Assembly (NCBI GenBank): GCA_964593045.1
Contig: CAZQJQ010000004.1
Span: 1 to 51,071, forward strand
Direction of reading: 5' to 3'
Origin: JAOAHC01 sp964593045
GTDB lineage: Bacteria; Bacillota; Clostridia; TANB77; CAG-465
DNA: 51,071 nucleotides
Shown: piece by piece, positions 34,407-43,289 of the stretch
How the letters are laid out: each line of letters opens with the position of its first letter
How positions within the stretch are numbered: position 1 is the first letter of the stretch
The notes under the pieces: generated by a model
Database searches by the model: none
Seen by the model: the letters and a program-made list of their open reading frames with translations, nothing else
Told to the model about the DNA's origin: nothing
Made by a program: the position numbers and the translations under genes

Positions 34407-34928
34407 TTAATTTTCACTATTATTTTTATCTAATTTCAATTCTAAAACAATATATGGCCTACTAGGAAGAATCTTACATTTTCCTTTTACCGTATGTGTA
34501 ATATCATCCATATATAATGTAGGCTTCACTTCTTCTCCTGTCTGTGTATCTATTATTGAAAAATGCCTCTTTAAATTAGGAGTATATTCAATTTCTTTAT
34601 GTTCTACCCCTTCTTGATTAAATATTGTACCATAACTTAAAGGAACATTCCTATCAACCGGTGTAAATCCTTTTTCTGTAAGTTCACCTGTGCTAATAAT
34701 AGCCTTGTTATTAGTAAGTGTAAGAAGAAGTATTAATTGTTTATCCGAATCAGCAATAACATTAAATGTTTTTTTAATTTTTCCTTCTTCTTCTATTTCT
34801 AAATGATCCAACTTTTGAAGTGATAATCCTGAACTTTGCTCCATACTAGCTTCTACCATAAATGCTAAAGTACTCATTCCAGGTAAATCTACAATTTCAA
34901 ATTTGTTCATTTGTATTAATGGTTCCAT
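34407..34928 (-). CDS. Hypothetical protein in the VirD4-like operon
   Basis: A 173-residue protein of unknown family. It has no membrane segment or signal peptide, is predicted mainly beta, and has two acidic patches. The start ATG 34928 is chosen because GAGGT lies 6 nt upstream and abuts the alternative ATG 34934. It is the first gene of a three-gene set ending with the VirD4-like ATPase. Confidence 0.65.
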   Translation of the reverse strand: MEPLIQMNKFEIVDLPGMSTLAFMVEASMEQSSGLSLQKLDHLEIEEEGKIKKTFNVIADSDKQLILLLTLTNNKAIISTGELTEKGFTPVDRNVPLSYGTIFNQEGVEHKEIEYTPNLKRHFSIIDTQTGEEVKPTLYMDDITHTVKGKCKILPSRPYIVLELKLDKNNSEN

Positions 34929-35027
34929 ATACATACCTCACTTTTTTGATCATATATTATCTTTCAAAATAATTATACTATATATTTATTTTATTATCAA
35001 CGAATTTGTTAATTTTTATGTATTTTC

Positions 35028-35060
35028 TAAAGAAAAAATGAAAGTATTTTAAATACCCTC
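35028..35060 (-). terminator. Terminator of the VanW gene
   Basis: On the minus strand GAGGGTATTT-AAAATACTTTC (two G-T pairs) followed by ATTTTTTC. Confidence 0.6.
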
Positions 35061-35077
35061 ATTTTATTTAATCTTTT

Positions 35078-36922
35078 TTAATTTTGTATTTGTTCACCAT
35101 TTGTTGTTTCTATATTTTGTTCTTGATTAGTTGTAGTGTTATTTACAACTGGTTGTTGAGTTTGTTCTTGTTTTTTTGTGCCAACTTTAACGATTGCATT
35201 TTCAGGTTTATATACATCTTTAGATAATTTTGCACTAGACACCACATTACCATTTAAACTTTTTGTTATATATGCCTCTGATGCATATCCATTAACCCCT
35301 TGAGAAACAACTACTTGTTCTCCTTCATTCATTGTATTATCATATATGTATTGAGTTGAATATGGAATTGTATATAGATAATTACTTGTTAAACTTATAT
35401 CATATTCCACATCTTCTTTTTTTCCGTATATACTTATATTTAAACTTCCGGCTGCACTATATGAAGTGACTATTTTAACAGGATATTTTCTTGTGTTTTT
35501 AAATCTAAGATCCAAAGTACCTGTATATATTGTGGCATCGAGGCTTGGCTTTATATATCCAACTGGTAATCCATGAGCATGCCTTTCTACTATTTCCATA
35601 TTAGCCATTAAAGCAACATAATATAACGTAGAAGAAGTTTGACATATTCCTCCACCTATTTCATCAACTACTGTACCTGCTTTAAATGTAGCAGCTGGCA
35701 AATATCCTTTTTCTGTTGTAGTATCTCCAATTACTGTTTGATATGAGAAAGTTTCACCTGGTTCAATCACTACTCCATTTAAATATTTTAAAGCAATCTC
35801 TAAATTTTTAGAACGATTCGTATTAGATGATGGAAAATATGTTGTATATCCTGCTAATTTATCATTATATAACGTATAATTTATATCAGCTTCTTTTATT
35901 TTAGGCTCAGTTATATCTAAAGGGAATTCAAAGGATTCAGATTCTTTTTTAGTTTGTAATTCTTCATTTAGTTTATCTACATCAAAATCAATGCCTACCA
36001 CTTCTCTTACAAAAGTAACTGGGTCCGTCGATTTATCTATATATGCATCTTTTGCTTCCTTGTATATTTCATCATGAATTTTTTCTGCATCTAAAGCGAT
36101 TGGTTTTTTTGATATAACTTCTATATCATATACAGTATGTTTATTTTCTGACATTTTATCTAATATACTTTTTTTGGCTTTATCATAATCTATTGTATTT
36201 CCGCTTTTTCCCATTTTTATATTAAGTACATTTTTAGTATAGTCAACTGTATATAAATCATCTTCATATCTGTTTTCTAAGCTTAAGTCTATATTTTTAA
36301 GCACGTTATCTAGTTTTGTATCATCATATTTATATAATTTTGTTACATCATATCTACCTATTATCAATGCTTTTAATATATTATAATTATTAATAAAAAT
36401 ATTGGAATCCCTGCCAAAAAGCATTGCATTATTTACTGTTTTTTCAACATCTAACTCATATTCTATTTCATCTGGTTCAACCTCATATATCGCTTTACCT
36501 TCTTGCTTTATCTCAACTTTAGAATCAGATACAGCATTAGTTACATTTTTTTGAATTTGTTGAATAGCTTCACTTTTAGTCATTCCAGACAAATCAATAT
36601 CTCCAACATATGCATTTGTATATATTGTATCATTTAATTTATTTAAACATGCAAATACAAGAATAGGTAAAATTACAATAAGAAAAATAACTAAGAATAT
36701 AACAAGGATCTTCTTTTTTGATTTTTTTTTATAAATTACTGATATATTGTTTTTCTCTTCTGATTTTTCATCCTTTTTTCTTTCATTTGTGTTACTACCA
36801 TTAATTAAAATTACATCTTCTTGTGCAGGTTCATCTGTGTTTCTAGTAGCATTATGTATTTTTTCTATATTATCTATATCTTCTTCTTTTTGATTATCAT
36901 TTAAATTATTATCTTGATCCAC
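35078..36922 (-). CDS. VanW-family cell-surface protein
   Basis: A 614-residue protein. An acidic cytoplasmic N-terminus of 66 residues precedes a Lys cluster and a membrane helix (about 71-92), so the rest is outside. Then come a PG-binding-4-like region with VGDIDLSGMTKSEAIQQI, the VanW domain with NRSKNLEIALKYLNGVVIEPGETFSYQ and GGGICQTSSTLYYVALMANMEIVERHAHG, and a Gln/Asn/Thr-rich tail. VanW proteins occur in some van clusters, but most are chromosomal wall-associated proteins of unknown activity. A sibling role with peptidoglycan is inferred. Confidence 0.9.
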   Translation of the reverse strand: MDQDNNLNDNQKEEDIDNIEKIHNATRNTDEPAQEDVILINGSNTNERKKDEKSEEKNNISVIYKKKSKKKILVIFLVIFLIVILPILVFACLNKLNDTIYTNAYVGDIDLSGMTKSEAIQQIQKNVTNAVSDSKVEIKQEGKAIYEVEPDEIEYELDVEKTVNNAMLFGRDSNIFINNYNILKALIIGRYDVTKLYKYDDTKLDNVLKNIDLSLENRYEDDLYTVDYTKNVLNIKMGKSGNTIDYDKAKKSILDKMSENKHTVYDIEVISKKPIALDAEKIHDEIYKEAKDAYIDKSTDPVTFVREVVGIDFDVDKLNEELQTKKESESFEFPLDITEPKIKEADINYTLYNDKLAGYTTYFPSSNTNRSKNLEIALKYLNGVVIEPGETFSYQTVIGDTTTEKGYLPAATFKAGTVVDEIGGGICQTSSTLYYVALMANMEIVERHAHGLPVGYIKPSLDATIYTGTLDLRFKNTRKYPVKIVTSYSAAGSLNISIYGKKEDVEYDISLTSNYLYTIPYSTQYIYDNTMNEGEQVVVSQGVNGYASEAYITKSLNGNVVSSAKLSKDVYKPENAIVKVGTKKQEQTQQPVVNNTTTNQEQNIETTNGEQIQN

Positions 36923-36979
36923 AAAATCCCCCCTATCATCATCTCTAAATTATAACATTAACATATTTATGTACTTATT

Positions 36980-37729
36980 TTATTTCACTTCTTCCACAGT
37001 TTGTATTTCTTCAGCATTTATAGCTTCTGTAGCTTTATCTTCACGTATTAATATTAGTGGAGTAAGCTGTTTGCTTTGTCCTGCCGGATTATCTTTAATC
37101 ATTGCTTTTAATATATCATCATTAAATTCTATGGAACTGGCTTTTCCTAAAATTTCAACATTTAAATCATTTGCATCAACTATCATTGCTTTTATACCTA
37201 ATTTTTCATATATTTCATCACATACTCCATTTGGATTTTCAGGTATTCTTATTCCAAATTCTGCATAATCTTCAAAAACTTTACCATAAAATCCATCAAG
37301 TCCACTTACTTCTTGTCCCACTATTTTATAGAAAACACCTCTTTTACCAAATAACTTTCCAAGGCCTCCCATAATAGCGGCATAAAGCACTTTCAGTCTT
37401 CCATTTATCATTATTGCAAATTGCATTTTATATGGACTGTCAACTCCAACTCCCGCATCAGTTTTCATAGCAAATTTTGATAAGAATTTTGCTAAAAATG
37501 ATACCTTTACATCTTTTTTATACACAACTCTTTTTTGACATAGTGCAATTATCTTTTCGCTAATAGATAAAATGTCTCCTTCTTCATATATTGGTTTAAC
37601 ATACTTTTCAATTATATCTATATAATTTTCTCCTATTTGAACATAATGAGTTTGAATTGCATTTCTTAAATATTTTTTTGAATCAACTTCTATATTAACT
37701 GATTTGTTTTCATTTGCTTTAAATTCCAT
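36980..37729 (-). CDS. CofE-like (F420-0:gamma-glutamyl ligase family) protein
   Basis: A 249-residue member of the CofE-like fold, with GDILSISEKIIALCQKRVV, GVGVDSPYKMQFAIMINGRLKV and NPNGVCDEIYEKLG resembling the family nucleotide and metal regions. Clostridia do not make coenzyme F420, and no cof or fbi genes are present, so the true substrate is probably another glutamate or amino acid ligation. It is transcribed towards VanW with a 57-nt gap. The last 20 residues (EDKATEAINAEEIQ) are an acidic extension. Confidence 0.75.
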   Translation of the reverse strand: MEFKANENKSVNIEVDSKKYLRNAIQTHYVQIGENYIDIIEKYVKPIYEEGDILSISEKIIALCQKRVVYKKDVKVSFLAKFLSKFAMKTDAGVGVDSPYKMQFAIMINGRLKVLYAAIMGGLGKLFGKRGVFYKIVGQEVSGLDGFYGKVFEDYAEFGIRIPENPNGVCDEIYEKLGIKAMIVDANDLNVEILGKASSIEFNDDILKAMIKDNPAGQSKQLTPLILIREDKATEAINAEEIQTVEEVK

Positions 37730-37948
37730 ACTACCACTTCTTTCTTTTTTATATGATAAGTATAATACAAAAGGGGTTTGTTGTCAACATTTTTGTGTCT
37801 TTGGAAAAAATTATATAAAATTTGGTAAAATAATTGTCTACTTTTTAACAATTTTGTCATTTTTGTAGAATATGGTTGAATTTTATTTGTTTTTAAGATA
37901 AACTATTGTCATAAATTATATAACTTTATCCAAAAAGAGGTGATATTT

Positions 37949-38491
37949 GTGCAAAATGATGAAATTAATAAATGTGAATGTATAAATTTAATGAAAGAAG
38001 AAGGAAAATATTTGTTAAGTTATGAAAATGAATTTTTCAAAATCTATGGCAAACTTTGCAAAGATAATAACATTATAATAAAATACTATGGCAAACTTAA
38101 AGATAATATTAATGCAGATATAAAATTATTTATACATTATGGATTTGGAAATCTTTGGACCAACAAAGGAAACAAAGAAATGACATTATGCAATCACAGT
38201 AAAGAAAAATGTTTTTGTACAACTATAGATATATCATCAAAAGAAAATTTAATGTTTTGTTTTATGGACAGCAATAACAATTGGGATTTAAACGATAATT
38301 CAAGTTATGAAGTAGCTGTTTTAGAAGAACCTTGTATAATGTCTAAAAAAGATGATGAATTTATAACAACAGAAGAAGAATTAATGTCTGGTTTTGAAAA
38401 GTTTATAAAAAAAATAACAGGGAAACTATATAATTTAATATTAAAAATAGGTAGAAAAATTGAAAAACAAACAAGTAAAGAAGAGGTATGA
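37949..38491 (+). CDS. CBM25/53-like starch-binding domain protein
   Basis: A 180-residue protein with no signal peptide. The central part (about 50-110) matches the CBM25/CBM53 beta-sandwich pattern: LFIHYGFGNLW, then MTLCN, then LMFCFMDSNNNWDLNDNSSYEV with aromatic residues suited to glucan stacking. The C-terminal 50 residues are an amphipathic basic helix (FIKKITGKLYNLILKIGRKI) that could contact membranes. GTG 37949 is chosen because AGAGGTGAT lies 4 nt upstream. Cytoplasmic CBM53-like proteins in Clostridia may bind storage glycogen (inference). Confidence 0.65.
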   Translation: MQNDEINKCECINLMKEEGKYLLSYENEFFKIYGKLCKDNNIIIKYYGKLKDNINADIKLFIHYGFGNLWTNKGNKEMTLCNHSKEKCFCTTIDISSKENLMFCFMDSNNNWDLNDNSSYEVAVLEEPCIMSKKDDEFITTEEELMSGFEKFIKKITGKLYNLILKIGRKIEKQTSKEEV

Positions 38492-38545
38492 AGAAAATAA
38501 ACTAGTTAACATTAATTGATTAGCATCCTTCTACTATAAATATAT

Positions 38546-38584
38546 TTAAAGCAGAGTCAAATACTGATTCTGCTTTAAGTTTTT
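38546..38584 (+). terminator. Terminator of the CBM-like gene
   Basis: TTAAAGCAGA-GTC..GAT-TCTGCTTTAA stem followed by GTTTTTGG. The rest of 38585-38701 shows no gene. Confidence 0.75.
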
Positions 38585-38701
38585 GGCTGTATAATAAATA
38601 TAATTTTAAATGTAATACTGGCAATAAAAAATACTTCCAGTCTTACTAACTCTAATCATTTTTTGAAATTTACACCCCAACTATTGACTAAGAGCCTTTT
38701 T

Positions 38702-41146
38702 CTATATTTCTTCATCTTCTTTTGGAATTTTTGCTATACTAATTACTTTTCCTCCGTCGGATGTTCTCATAAGTGTTACTCCTTGAGTATTTCTTCCAAG
38801 TACACTTATGTCTTTTACATTTATTCTTATTACAACTCCTGTATCTGTTATAAGCATAATATCATCTGTATCATTTACAATTTCTACACCTACAATATTT
38901 CCTGTTTTTTCTGTTGTTTTATATGTTAAAATACCTTTTCCGCTTCTTCCTTGTTGTCTGTATTCTTCTACTTCTGTTCTTTTTCCAAAACCATTTTCTG
39001 TTATTGCAAGTATATAATCTTTATCTGATACTACAGGTTCCATACCTATAACATAATCTTCTTCGCCTAAGTTTATTCCTTTTACACCTATAGAAGTTCT
39101 TCCAACAGATCTTACATCAGCTTCATCAAATCTAATTGATTGTCCCTGTGCTGTTACCATTACTATATCACTATTTCCATCTGTTAATCTTACATCTATT
39201 AACTCATCATCTTCTCTTAATGTTATTCCTTGTATACCTGTTTTTCTTATATTGCTATATTCTTCTAACTTTGTTTTCTTTATAATTCCTTTTTTTGTTG
39301 CCATAAGTACATATGCATCTGCAGAATAATCTTTTATAGGAATTACAGCAGCTATTTTTTCATCTTGTGCTAATTGAAGTAAGTTTACTATTGCGGTACC
39401 TTTAGCTATTCTACTAGCCTCTGGAAGTTCATATGCTTTTAATCTAAATGCTCTCCCTTTTGTTGTAAAGAACATTATATAGTCATGAGTTGAAGTTATA
39501 AATATTCTTTCAACAAAATCCTCATCTCTAGTATTCATGGCAGTTAAACCTTTGCCACCTCTTTTTTGACTCCTATATACATCTGCTGCTATTCTTTTTA
39601 TATACCCACAATGTGTTATTGTAACAACATTAGTCTCCTCTTTTATTAGGCTCTCAATGTCTATTTCACCTTCACCATGAGTAATTAATGTTTTTCTTTC
39701 ATCTCCATATGTGTTTTTGATGTCTGTAAGTTCATCTTTTATAATTTGCATAACTATACTCTCATTTTCAAGTATTTCTTTAAATCTAGCTATTTGAGCA
39801 AGTAGGTTATTATATTCTTCTTCTATCTTTTCTCTTTGTAATCCTGATAATGTTTTTAATTTCATTTCAAGAATTGCATTTGCTTGAATTTCAGAAAGCC
39901 CAAACTTTTGCATAAGTCTTTGTGCTGCATCATCATATGATGCTTTTATAATTGCAATTATCTCATCTATATTATCTAGTGCTATTTTTAATCCTTCTAA
40001 TATGTGTAGTCTTGCTTCTGCTTTTGCTAAATCAAATTTTGTTCTTCTTACTACTATTTCTTTTCTGTGATTTATATAATGATATAATATTTCTTTTAAT
40101 GTTAATACTTTGGGTTGATTGTTTACTAAAGCTAACATTAACATACTAACTGTTGTTTGTAGTTGTGTATGTTTATATAACAAGTTAAGAACAACATTTG
40201 GATTTGCATCTTTTTTAAGCTCTATTACCACTCTAAGTCCTGTTCTATCAGATTCATCTCTTAAATCTGAAATTCCTTCTATAACTTTATCACGAACAAG
40301 TTTTGCTATATATTCTATTAGAGCAGCTTTATTTACTTGATATGGTATTTCATTTACAATTATTTTATATCTTCCCCTATTATCCTCTTCTATTTCAGCT
40401 TTTGCTCTTAAACAAGCTTTACCTCTACCTGTTTTATATGCATCTCTAATTCCATTAGTTCCTACTATAATTCCACCAGTTGGAAAATCTGGTCCTTTTA
40501 CAATAGCAATAAGTTCGTCATCTGATATATCAGGATTATCAATTTGTGCACATATTCCATTTACCACTTCTGTTAAATTATGTGGTGGTATATTACAAGC
40601 CATTCCAACAGCTATACCGTATGCACCATTTATTAACAAATTAGGTAGTCTTGCTGGTAAAACAGATGGTTCTTTTAGCCTATCATCATAGTTTGGAACA
40701 TAATCTACTGTATCCTTATCTATATCAGTTAACATCTCAAGAGATATTTTTTGCAATTTTGCCTCTGTATACCTCATAGCAGCTGGCGGATCATTATCTA
40801 CTGAGCCAAAGTTACCATGACCATTTACTAGTGGATATCTCATTGAAAAATCCTGTGCAAGTCTTACCAAAGCATCATATATTGCAGCATCACCATGTGG
40901 ATGATAGTTACCCATAACATCACCTACAATACCTGCAGATTTTCTATATGGTTTTTCCGGCCATAGTGATAGTTCACTCATTACATATAATATTCTTCTG
41001 TGTACAGGCTTTAATCCATCCCTTACATCTGGAAGTGCACGTGCAACTATAACACTCATAGCATAATCAATATATGACTTTCTCATTTCCTTATCTATAT
41101 CTACTGGTATTATCTTTTGTGCATTTACTTCATTATCTTGTTCCAT
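38702..41146 (-). CDS. gyrA: DNA gyrase subunit A
   Basis: An 814-residue type IIA topoisomerase subunit. The active Tyr is in AAMRYTEAK (Y126). The quinolone-determining region reads HPHGDAAIYDALV; the residue at the E. coli S83 position is Ala (A87), while the D87 equivalent is Asp. The GyrA box (QKRGGKG, the wrap-specific motif absent from ParC) and six beta-pinwheel repeats identify gyrase over topoisomerase IV. The start is ATG 41146, 7 nt after GGAGGT; a TTG at 41161 overlaps that site. gyrB is not adjacent. Confidence 0.97.
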   Translation of the reverse strand: MEQDNEVNAQKIIPVDIDKEMRKSYIDYAMSVIVARALPDVRDGLKPVHRRILYVMSELSLWPEKPYRKSAGIVGDVMGNYHPHGDAAIYDALVRLAQDFSMRYPLVNGHGNFGSVDNDPPAAMRYTEAKLQKISLEMLTDIDKDTVDYVPNYDDRLKEPSVLPARLPNLLINGAYGIAVGMACNIPPHNLTEVVNGICAQIDNPDISDDELIAIVKGPDFPTGGIIVGTNGIRDAYKTGRGKACLRAKAEIEEDNRGRYKIIVNEIPYQVNKAALIEYIAKLVRDKVIEGISDLRDESDRTGLRVVIELKKDANPNVVLNLLYKHTQLQTTVSMLMLALVNNQPKVLTLKEILYHYINHRKEIVVRRTKFDLAKAEARLHILEGLKIALDNIDEIIAIIKASYDDAAQRLMQKFGLSEIQANAILEMKLKTLSGLQREKIEEEYNNLLAQIARFKEILENESIVMQIIKDELTDIKNTYGDERKTLITHGEGEIDIESLIKEETNVVTITHCGYIKRIAADVYRSQKRGGKGLTAMNTRDEDFVERIFITSTHDYIMFFTTKGRAFRLKAYELPEASRIAKGTAIVNLLQLAQDEKIAAVIPIKDYSADAYVLMATKKGIIKKTKLEEYSNIRKTGIQGITLREDDELIDVRLTDGNSDIVMVTAQGQSIRFDEADVRSVGRTSIGVKGINLGEEDYVIGMEPVVSDKDYILAITENGFGKRTEVEEYRQQGRSGKGILTYKTTEKTGNIVGVEIVNDTDDIMLITDTGVVIRINVKDISVLGRNTQGVTLMRTSDGGKVISIAKIPKEDEEI

Positions 41147-41174
41147 TAACATTACCTCCAATTGTCGTATAAGG

Positions 41175-41205
41175 TAATTATACTTTAAAAAAAAGAAAAA
41201 AGCAA
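41175..41205 (-). promoter_or_regulatory. gyrA promoter
   Basis: On the minus strand: -35 TTGCTT (41205-41200), 17-nt spacer rich in T, -10 TATAAT (41182-41177). Confidence 0.7.
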
Positions 41206-41215
41206 GTAAAAATCA

Positions 41216-41243
41216 TTGAATTTTAAGTAATTTGTGATATAAT
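41216..41243 (+). promoter_or_regulatory. Promoter of the DnaJ-like gene
   Basis: -35 TTGAAT (41216-41221), 16-nt spacer, -10 TATAAT (41238-41243), divergent from the gyrA promoter. No CIRCE heat-shock element is seen. Confidence 0.7.
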
Positions 41244-41275
41244 ATCAAATATAGTCGTGGAGGGAAAGTATTCAT

Positions 41276-42211
41276 ATGAAGCAAAAAAACTATTATGAAA
41301 TTTTAGGCGTAACAAGACGTAGCACAAAAGAAGAAATCAAACTTGCATATAGAAAATTAGCAAAAAAATATCATCCAGACACAAATAAAAATAATGAAGA
41401 AGCTGAGGCTAAATTTAAAGATATAAACGAGGCATATGATACTCTTACTAACGAAGATAAAAGAAGAAGATATGATCGATATGCTATTAAGTATAAATAT
41501 GGTGTAGATGAAAGTGAAGGAAGTTTACCAAACATAAAATATGAAATAAAATCTGGAGTAAATGTTTTAAACGATATTTTATCTACAATTCTTGGTTTTA
41601 AAAAAGATGATGAGGCTCAAAATTTTGGAGATATAAACAACGCTCCAAAAGAAGAAACCATAAAACAAAAACCAATTAAAGGAAAAGATATTGAAACAAA
41701 CTTAGAAATTACTTTAGAGGAAGGATTCTTTGGAACCGAGAAGAAAATATCTATAAAAAACCATAAGACATCTTCTAAAACAATTAGTGTAAACGTACCT
41801 GTTGGAATTAAAGATGGTGATAAAATACGTTTAGCTGCTCTTGGTATACCTGGTAAAAATGGTGGTAAAAACGGTGATTTAATTATACATGTAAAAATAA
41901 AAGAAAACGAAAACTTTAAATTAAAAGGCCTTGACCTTATAAAAGAAATAAATATATCACCTGCACTTGCAGTTGTTGGTGGAAAATATAGACTTGAATA
42001 TATAGATGAAAAAATAACTATAGATTTACCAAAGCACATGCAAAACGGTCAAGTTATAACTTATGAAAAAATGGGATACATTTCAGAAAATAAAACTAGA
42101 GGAAATCTAAAATTAGTTATACATATATCAATGCCAGATAGCATAACAGAAAGAGAAGAAAGTTTATATTCTCAATTATTAAAGTTAGAGAACAAGAAAA
42201 ACGGTAAATAG
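41276..42211 (+). CDS. DnaJ-like co-chaperone lacking the zinc domain (CbpA-type)
   Basis: A 311-residue J-protein. The J domain (1-70) has YYEILGV and the HPD triad at 33-35 that stimulates DnaK ATPase. A linker of about 70 residues takes the place of the Gly/Phe and Cys-rich zinc region. The C-terminal substrate-binding domains follow (IETNLEITLEEGFFGTEKKIS; GIPGKNGGKNGDLIIHVKI). This makes it a CbpA/class II type and not DnaJ itself. It is monocistronic with its own promoter and terminator; dnaK and grpE are not nearby. Confidence 0.92.
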   Translation: MKQKNYYEILGVTRRSTKEEIKLAYRKLAKKYHPDTNKNNEEAEAKFKDINEAYDTLTNEDKRRRYDRYAIKYKYGVDESEGSLPNIKYEIKSGVNVLNDILSTILGFKKDDEAQNFGDINNAPKEETIKQKPIKGKDIETNLEITLEEGFFGTEKKISIKNHKTSSKTISVNVPVGIKDGDKIRLAALGIPGKNGGKNGDLIIHVKIKENENFKLKGLDLIKEINISPALAVVGGKYRLEYIDEKITIDLPKHMQNGQVITYEKMGYISENKTRGNLKLVIHISMPDSITEREESLYSQLLKLENKKNGK

Positions 42212-42240
42212 GAAGATACTTAATTGTATCTTCCTCATTT
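42211..42240 (+). terminator. Terminator after the DnaJ-like gene
   Basis: GGAAGATAC-TTAATT-GTATCTTCC (42211-42234) followed by TCATTTTATTT. It separates convergent genes. Confidence 0.75.
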
Positions 42241-43271
42241 TATTTAGTTATCTTCTTTTTCTTAAGTCTTATATCTTCTCCAATAAATTTACATATTACA
42301 AAATTACCTATTATTCTAGACATAACCCTTTCATCATATTCTTTATATAATTCATTTAAAGTTAGATTCGTAGATATAAGTATTTTTTTGTTATTAAGAA
42401 GTCTTGTATTTATAACATTAAATAATTCAGTAAATTTATTGTTTGTCATTGTTTCTGTCCCCAAATCATCTATTATGAGTAAATCTACCTGAAATATCTT
42501 ATTATATTGGCTCTTTGAAATTTCATCTTTGTTATATGAAAATTTATATTCCATTATCATATCCATAAGATTTGGTGCTGTTTGGTAAACAACAGTCTGC
42601 CCAGAATTTATAACTTCATTTGCTATTGAATTTGCAAGAAATGTTTTTCCGAGTCCTGTATTTCCCACAAAAAGCAAATTTTTTTGTTCTTTGTTTGCTA
42701 TATTTTTACAAAACTTTTCAGCTATTCTCTTTATACATTCTATATTTTCTAAAGGAGATTTATCAGAACCATATTTTTCTTTATCCGCCTTTGAGGAATA
42801 ATACCCTATATCAAATGTACTAAAGTTTTCTTCCTCCAATTTATTTATATTAGATTGTCTATATGCTTGATTAATCATGCTTTGTGTAAAACACTTACAG
42901 TTTTTCAACACACCATTTTCACTTATTACACCTGTATCGTTACATATTTTACAATCAAAATTAGGTTCTAAATCTTTTTTATTATATCCTTCTTTTTCAA
43001 GTAATTTTTCATATTTTAAGTCAATTTCTTTCATTTTAAACTCTAATTTTTCTATCTCTACCTGTTTTGTAAGATCATCTGCATTTAACATAAGTTTAGT
43101 TGTAGCTATTGCAATGTTTTCTTTTTCATCTTCAAGTTCTCTTAGTTTAGGAATTTTTGAATATATTTCTTCTGTTTTTTTATTAGCATCATCTATTTTC
43201 CTTTGCCTTTTTAAATCATATTCTCTTACTAATTTTCTATACATATCTATATTCAAATTTCTCACCGCCAC
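42240..43271 (-). CDS. DnaI/DnaC-type helicase loader
   Basis: A 343-residue AAA+ ATPase. The N-terminal 125 residues hold a long coiled coil and a Cys cluster (CKICNDTGV...LKNCKCF) like the zinc-binding N-domain of DnaI. The AAA+ core has Walker A GNTGLGKT, Walker B LLIIDDLGTE, ISTNLTLNEL and the Arg-finger region YDERVMSRII. Loaders of this type place the replicative helicase on DNA with DnaD. It follows the DnaD-like gene by 18 nt. Confidence 0.92.
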   Translation of the reverse strand: MAVRNLNIDMYRKLVREYDLKRQRKIDDANKKTEEIYSKIPKLRELEDEKENIAIATTKLMLNADDLTKQVEIEKLEFKMKEIDLKYEKLLEKEGYNKKDLEPNFDCKICNDTGVISENGVLKNCKCFTQSMINQAYRQSNINKLEEENFSTFDIGYYSSKADKEKYGSDKSPLENIECIKRIAEKFCKNIANKEQKNLLFVGNTGLGKTFLANSIANEVINSGQTVVYQTAPNLMDMIMEYKFSYNKDEISKSQYNKIFQVDLLIIDDLGTETMTNNKFTELFNVINTRLLNNKKILISTNLTLNELYKEYDERVMSRIIGNFVICKFIGEDIRLKKKKITK

Positions 43272-43289
43272 ATCTTAATATTTTGACAA

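Noticed and set aside
36980..37729. Coenzyme F420 biosynthesis
   Set aside because: Only the CofE-like fold is present; no other F420 genes are here and Clostridia are not known to make F420.
38702..41146. ParC (topoisomerase IV) instead of GyrA
   Set aside because: The QKRGGKG GyrA box and full six-blade C-terminus support GyrA.
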